A stretch of DNA of 16,709 nt from Burkholderiaceae bacterium (GTDB lineage Bacteria > Pseudomonadota > Gammaproteobacteria > Burkholderiales > Burkholderiaceae), in NCBI GenBank assembly GCA_030151165.1, contig JASLEM010000185.1:1-16709 (forward strand), given 5' to 3'. Shown here in pieces: positions 14,774 through 16,709 of the stretch. Made by a program: the position numbers and the translations under genes. Numbering within the stretch: the first letter of the stretch is position 1; the number at the start of each line of letters is the position of its first letter. The notes under the pieces were generated by a model, which ran no database searches, was not told the origin of the DNA, and was given only the letters and a program-made list of their open reading frames with translations.

Positions 14774-14832
14774 TCGCCGCCCGGCCCCACGCAGGCGACG
14801 ATGAAAGAAGAAAAGTTGAATGCAAGCAGTGC

Positions 14833-14862
14833 TTGCGCAACAACTGAAAGTCGAAGTAGAAT
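14833..14862 (+). promoter_or_regulatory. Candidate promoter of the second tRNA-Lys gene
   Basis: TTGCGC (14833-14838), 18-base spacer, TAGAAT (14857-14862), 33 bases before the mature tRNA. The -35 overlaps the right arm of a small hairpin (GCAAGC-AGT-GCTTGC, 14822-14836), and a second hairpin (TGCAG-TTTTA-CTGCA, 14870-14884) lies in the leader. Confidence 0.55.
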
Positions 14863-14895
14863 GCAAGGCTGCAGTTTTACTGCACCGAGAATTTC

Positions 14896-14971
14896 GGGCT
14901 CTTAGCTCAGTTGGTAGAGCAGCGGACTCTTAATCCGTAGGTCGAGTGTTCGAGTCACTCAGGGCCCACCA
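14896..14971 (+). tRNA. tRNA-Lys (anticodon CTT)
   Basis: 76-base cloverleaf with acceptor stem GGGCTCT/AGGGCCC (one T-G pair), anticodon stem GCGGA/TCCGT with loop CTCTTAA (anticodon CTT at 14929-14931), T-arm GAGTG-TTCGAGT-CACTC, discriminator A and encoded CCA (14969-14971). From position 8 through the variable loop it differs from the first tRNA-Lys only at wobble base 34, whereas the acceptor and T stems differ. Confidence 0.97.
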
Positions 14972-14989
14972 AAATTAAGAAATGGAAAC

Positions 14990-15021
14990 AAGCACTTGGC
15001 GGAAACGCCAGGTGCTTTTTT
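14990..15021 (+). terminator. Rho-independent terminator after the tRNA-Lys pair
   Basis: Twelve-pair stem (AAGCACTTGGCG at 14990-15001 with CGCCAGGTGCTT at 15006-15017, one T-G pair) closed by a GAAA tetraloop and followed by a run of T to 15021. It lies 18 bases after the second tRNA. Confidence 0.95.
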
Positions 15022-15165
15022 CTTGGTTTTCTCATATTCGGTGCGGCTCAGCTGGACTCGTGAGGCCGCTCCGGGTCCCGTTCGTTGCAGCCCACGGGCT
15101 TCGCCTGGCGGCTTTTGACATGGCGTTCGGTCGTCGCCACGCTGTCGCGACCGCACAGGGCGCGG

Positions 15166-15588
15166 TCAGTCGTCCGCGCCGGCCGGCACCAGCAGGCAAC
15201 GCACCCACCGGCGCTCGGGCGTCAATGCCTGGTAGGTGCGGATGAACGTCTCGGCCGACGAGCGGGCTTCATCGAAGCGGAAGCCGGTGAGCCGCCCGGC
15301 ATCGGAGGCGTCGCGCGTCCAGACGCGCGTGACGCGCCCGCGGAAGCGCGGCACCTGGTCGTCCTCGCCCAGCAGCAACTGGATGTCGTACCGCTCATGC
15401 GCCGGCAGCTCTTCCGCAGCGGTCAGCACCTGAACGCCGCCATCGCTGAGGTTCAGCACGAGCCCCGCGACGGCATCGGTGGCGTCGGCGGGCCTGAAGA
15501 CCCACACCGGCACCTGCTCGCGGTGGGCAGGCACCCGGAAGCACTCGACACGGCGATGCGTACGTTGGTCGGCGGTGGGTGTCGTCAA
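15166..15588 (-). CDS. PilZ-domain protein (predicted cyclic-di-GMP binding)
   Basis: Small soluble protein made of a single PilZ domain, expected to bind cyclic-di-GMP and signal to a motility, surface or polysaccharide target. It carries the two binding elements: RTHRR (R-x3-R, residues 9-13 from this start) and NLSDGG (46-51, the [D/N]-x-S-x2-G motif), followed by beta-strand sequence RFRGRVTRVWTRD and a C-terminal helix AETFIRTYQAL. There is no ATG or GTG at the N-terminus. TTG at 15588 is preferred because AAAGGA lies 6 bases upstream; another TTG at 15606 would add six residues. Length 140 residues. It stands alone on its strand. A 6-bp inverted repeat around its stop codon (15149-15167) has no T-run. 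The adjacent divergent gene is MCP-like, so a role in motility is plausible but not shown. Confidence 0.85.
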   Translation of the reverse strand: MTTPTADQRTHRRVECFRVPAHREQVPVWVFRPADATDAVAGLVLNLSDGGVQVLTAAEELPAHERYDIQLLLGEDDQVPRFRGRVTRVWTRDASDAGRLTGFRFDEARSSAETFIRTYQALTPERRWVRCLLVPAGADD

Positions 15589-15594
15589 GGCGCG

Positions 15595-15600
15595 TCCTTT
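15595..15600 (-). promoter_or_regulatory. Ribosome binding site deciding the PilZ-gene start
   Basis: AAAGGA on the minus strand, 6 bases before TTG 15588; it would lie inside the coding region if TTG 15606 were used. Confidence 0.5.
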
Positions 15601-15701
15601 CTTCAAGAGTTGCCCGCTTCGACGGCGAGCATAGCCGTGCGGCGGGATGCTGTCGCCGATCCAGGCCTGGCTGGCCGAGCTCGATCGTGGCTATCGATGT
15701 A

Positions 15702-15717
15702 AACGGTATAGACCGTT
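15702..15717. promoter_or_regulatory. Operator-like inverted repeat
   Basis: AACGGT and ACCGTT arms separated by ATAG, perfectly symmetrical, in the divergent PilZ/MCP-like region, 113 bases upstream of the preferred PilZ start. The size suits a dimeric regulator; no regulator gene is nearby to suggest which. Confidence 0.3.
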
Positions 15718-16001
15718 CGATCATCGACCGGAAGAGTTCGACGGTCTTCGAGCGATCCGTTCAACCATCCGCTGGCACGTCGCCGAGTGGCCGAGGACGA
15801 TCGCGCTTCCGGCATTTGTTCACGGAGATGTCGTCGCGACACGGCGCGGTCACAAAGCTGTCCGACCCGCCTTCGACACTCGCGGCTTCGCGCCAAGGCG
15901 TGAAGCGCTGCGTCGCGGCCGCGTGCGGGCCGTCCGGGTGACCGGCGGCGCCTCCTCTCGCGCCGACGCCGCAGCGCCCTGAACTTCGGTCTCTCTGGTA
16001 C

Positions 16002-16709
16002 ATGCTCGAATACGCTCTGGGTTTTCTCATCGGTGTCCTGTTCACCGCAATCGCAGTCTGGACTCGCCACGTCGCCACGCGTCGCGTTCCTTCCGAAGAT
16101 CTCGATGGCGCGCCACCCACGCCCGCCGAACCCGACGCGGCACTGAAGGCCTCGGAGCAGGCGCTGAGGGCGCAGGCCGCCGACGCGAAGCGCGCGCGTG
16201 AAGAGAACGATCTCCGCGTCGCGCGTCTCCGGCGCGAACACGAAGAACTCGTTCGCGCGGTCACGCAGCAGAGCAACGAGATCAAGGCCGCGGCGCTTCG
16301 GCACTCGGGCTCGATCGCCAGCGAGATCAAGCGCCTGCTGGACCTGGTGAAGACCTTCGAGCGCTGGCACGAGGAAATGAATCTTCTCCTGCTGCACAAC
16401 CGCGAGATGCATTCCAAGAGCGAGGAGTTCTCGGCGATCGTCGAGCAGGTCGTGATCGTCGCGCTCAACGCGTCGATCGAGGCCGCGCGCGCGGGCGACC
16501 ATGGCCGCGGCTTCGCGGTCGTCGCCAACGAGATCCGCACGCTCGCGGGCCGCGCCGAGAAGCTGTCGAAGGACTACCGCGCGAACCTGTACAAGAACGA
16601 CCTGATCACGACCACCACGTTCCAGGACCTGCAGGCCGGCGGCAAGATGATCGTCGGCGCGGTGATCGGCCTCGAGCTGATCAACAACAAGTCCAAGGAC
16701 GTGCTGACC
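16002..16709 (+). CDS. Membrane-anchored protein with MCP-like signalling tip (partial, runs off window)
   Basis: 236 residues are visible and the frame is still open at the window edge. One N-terminal membrane helix (about 4-20, [17 protein letters not shown]) is followed directly by cytoplasmic sequence: a charged coiled coil at about 45-125 and a chemoreceptor-like hairpin tip, [18 protein letters not shown] at 154-171 then [17 protein letters not shown]. The residues used for CheA/CheW contact in known MCPs (Leu 155, Asn 156, Glu 160, Arg 163) are present, but the usual IAxQTNxLALN reads [11 protein letters not shown], so the QTN part is altered. There is no periplasmic ligand-binding domain and no HAMP domain. 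It may be an unusual chemoreceptor or a scaffold that borrows the tip. ATG 16002 is the only good start; no Shine-Dalgarno is visible. Confidence 0.82.
   Translation, partial: MLEYALGFLIGVLFTAIAVWTRHVATRRVPSEDLDGAPPTPAEPDAALKASEQALRAQAADAKRAREENDLRVARLRREHEELVRAVTQQSNEIKAAALRHSGSIASEIKRLLDLVKTFERWHEEMNLLLLHNREMHSKSEEFSAIVEQVVIVALNASIEAARAGDHGRGFAVVANEIRTLAGRAEKLSKDYRANLYKNDLITTTTFQDLQAGGKMIVGAVIGLELINNKSKDVLT

Larger units (their letters stand above)
15589..16001. other. 413-bp divergent intergenic region without a supported gene
   Basis: Lies between the PilZ gene and the MCP-like gene, which point away from each other, so promoters for both should be here. The longest plus-strand frame (15647-15982) has mixed third-position bases and no recognisable motif after its first dozen codons, and I do not call it. 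The region holds an AT-richer pocket around 15690-15720 with a perfect dyad (15702-15717). I see no good sigma-70, sigma-54 or FliA-type promoter. Confidence 0.6.

Noticed and set aside
14698..14971. tRNA-Lys genes as an integration site for a mobile element
   Set aside because: No repeat of a tRNA 3' end is seen downstream, and no integrase or other mobility gene is in the window.
14982..15245. Frame starting inside the post-tRNA terminator
   Set aside because: Its first codons form the terminator stem and it overlaps the 3' end of the PilZ gene on the other strand.
15773..15788. TGGCACG resembling the -24 element of a sigma-54 promoter
   Set aside because: The -12 element (TTGC) is absent at the required spacing.
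15647..15982. Plus-strand frame of 111 residues before the MCP-like gene
   Set aside because: Third codon positions become mixed after the first dozen codons, there is no ribosome binding site and no recognisable motif; it is probably non-coding.

Overview
The window is a very GC-rich stretch of chromosome in which third codon positions of the genes are almost all G or C. Gene content and order (acyltransferase-hemF-nadD-rsfS-rlmH-maf-rng; tolB-pal-cpoB followed by tcdA and tRNA-Lys genes; msbA) suggest a betaproteobacterium, probably order Burkholderiales. This is inferred from gene families and synteny; no database was searched. Most of the window is core housekeeping sequence. I found no CRISPR array, insertion sequence, prophage or obvious genomic island.

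Left part (1-5888, + strand): a PlsC-like acyltransferase, aerobic coproporphyrinogen oxidase (hemF), nicotinate-mononucleotide adenylyltransferase (nadD, apparently starting at a CTG codon overlapping the hemF stop), ribosome silencing factor (rsfS, with a very long Lys/Ala-rich histone-H1-like tail), a strong terminator hairpin, 23S rRNA methyltransferase rlmH, Maf-type nucleotide pyrophosphatase and RNase G. Three of these products (RsfS, RlmH, RNase G) act on ribosomes or rRNA.

Middle (5889-10788): a hairpin-dense intergenic block, a possible 34-residue membrane peptide on the minus strand, then a NarL-type response regulator followed by a 7TM histidine kinase with an extracytoplasmic domain. 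This two-component pair converges on msbA (lipid A flippase, minus strand). Both stop codons at the junction lie in the arms of one inverted repeat.

Right part (10789-14971): divergently from msbA runs tolB-pal-cpoB, the envelope-constriction half of the Tol-Pal system, without tolQRA alongside. It is followed by tcdA, which modifies t6A37 of ANN-decoding tRNAs, and by two tRNA-Lys genes (anticodons TTT and CTT). Each tRNA gene has its own candidate promoter, and a textbook terminator follows the second.

Right end (14972-16709): a PilZ-domain protein on the minus strand, a 413-bp stretch with no supported gene but with an operator-like dyad, and the 5' part of a membrane-anchored protein carrying an MCP-like signalling tip but no periplasmic sensor domain; it runs off the window. 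The items I find most worth a second look are the RsfS tail, the tcdA/tRNA-Lys arrangement, the unusual MCP-tip protein beside PilZ, and the hairpin block after rng. Nothing here clearly amounts to an undescribed system.
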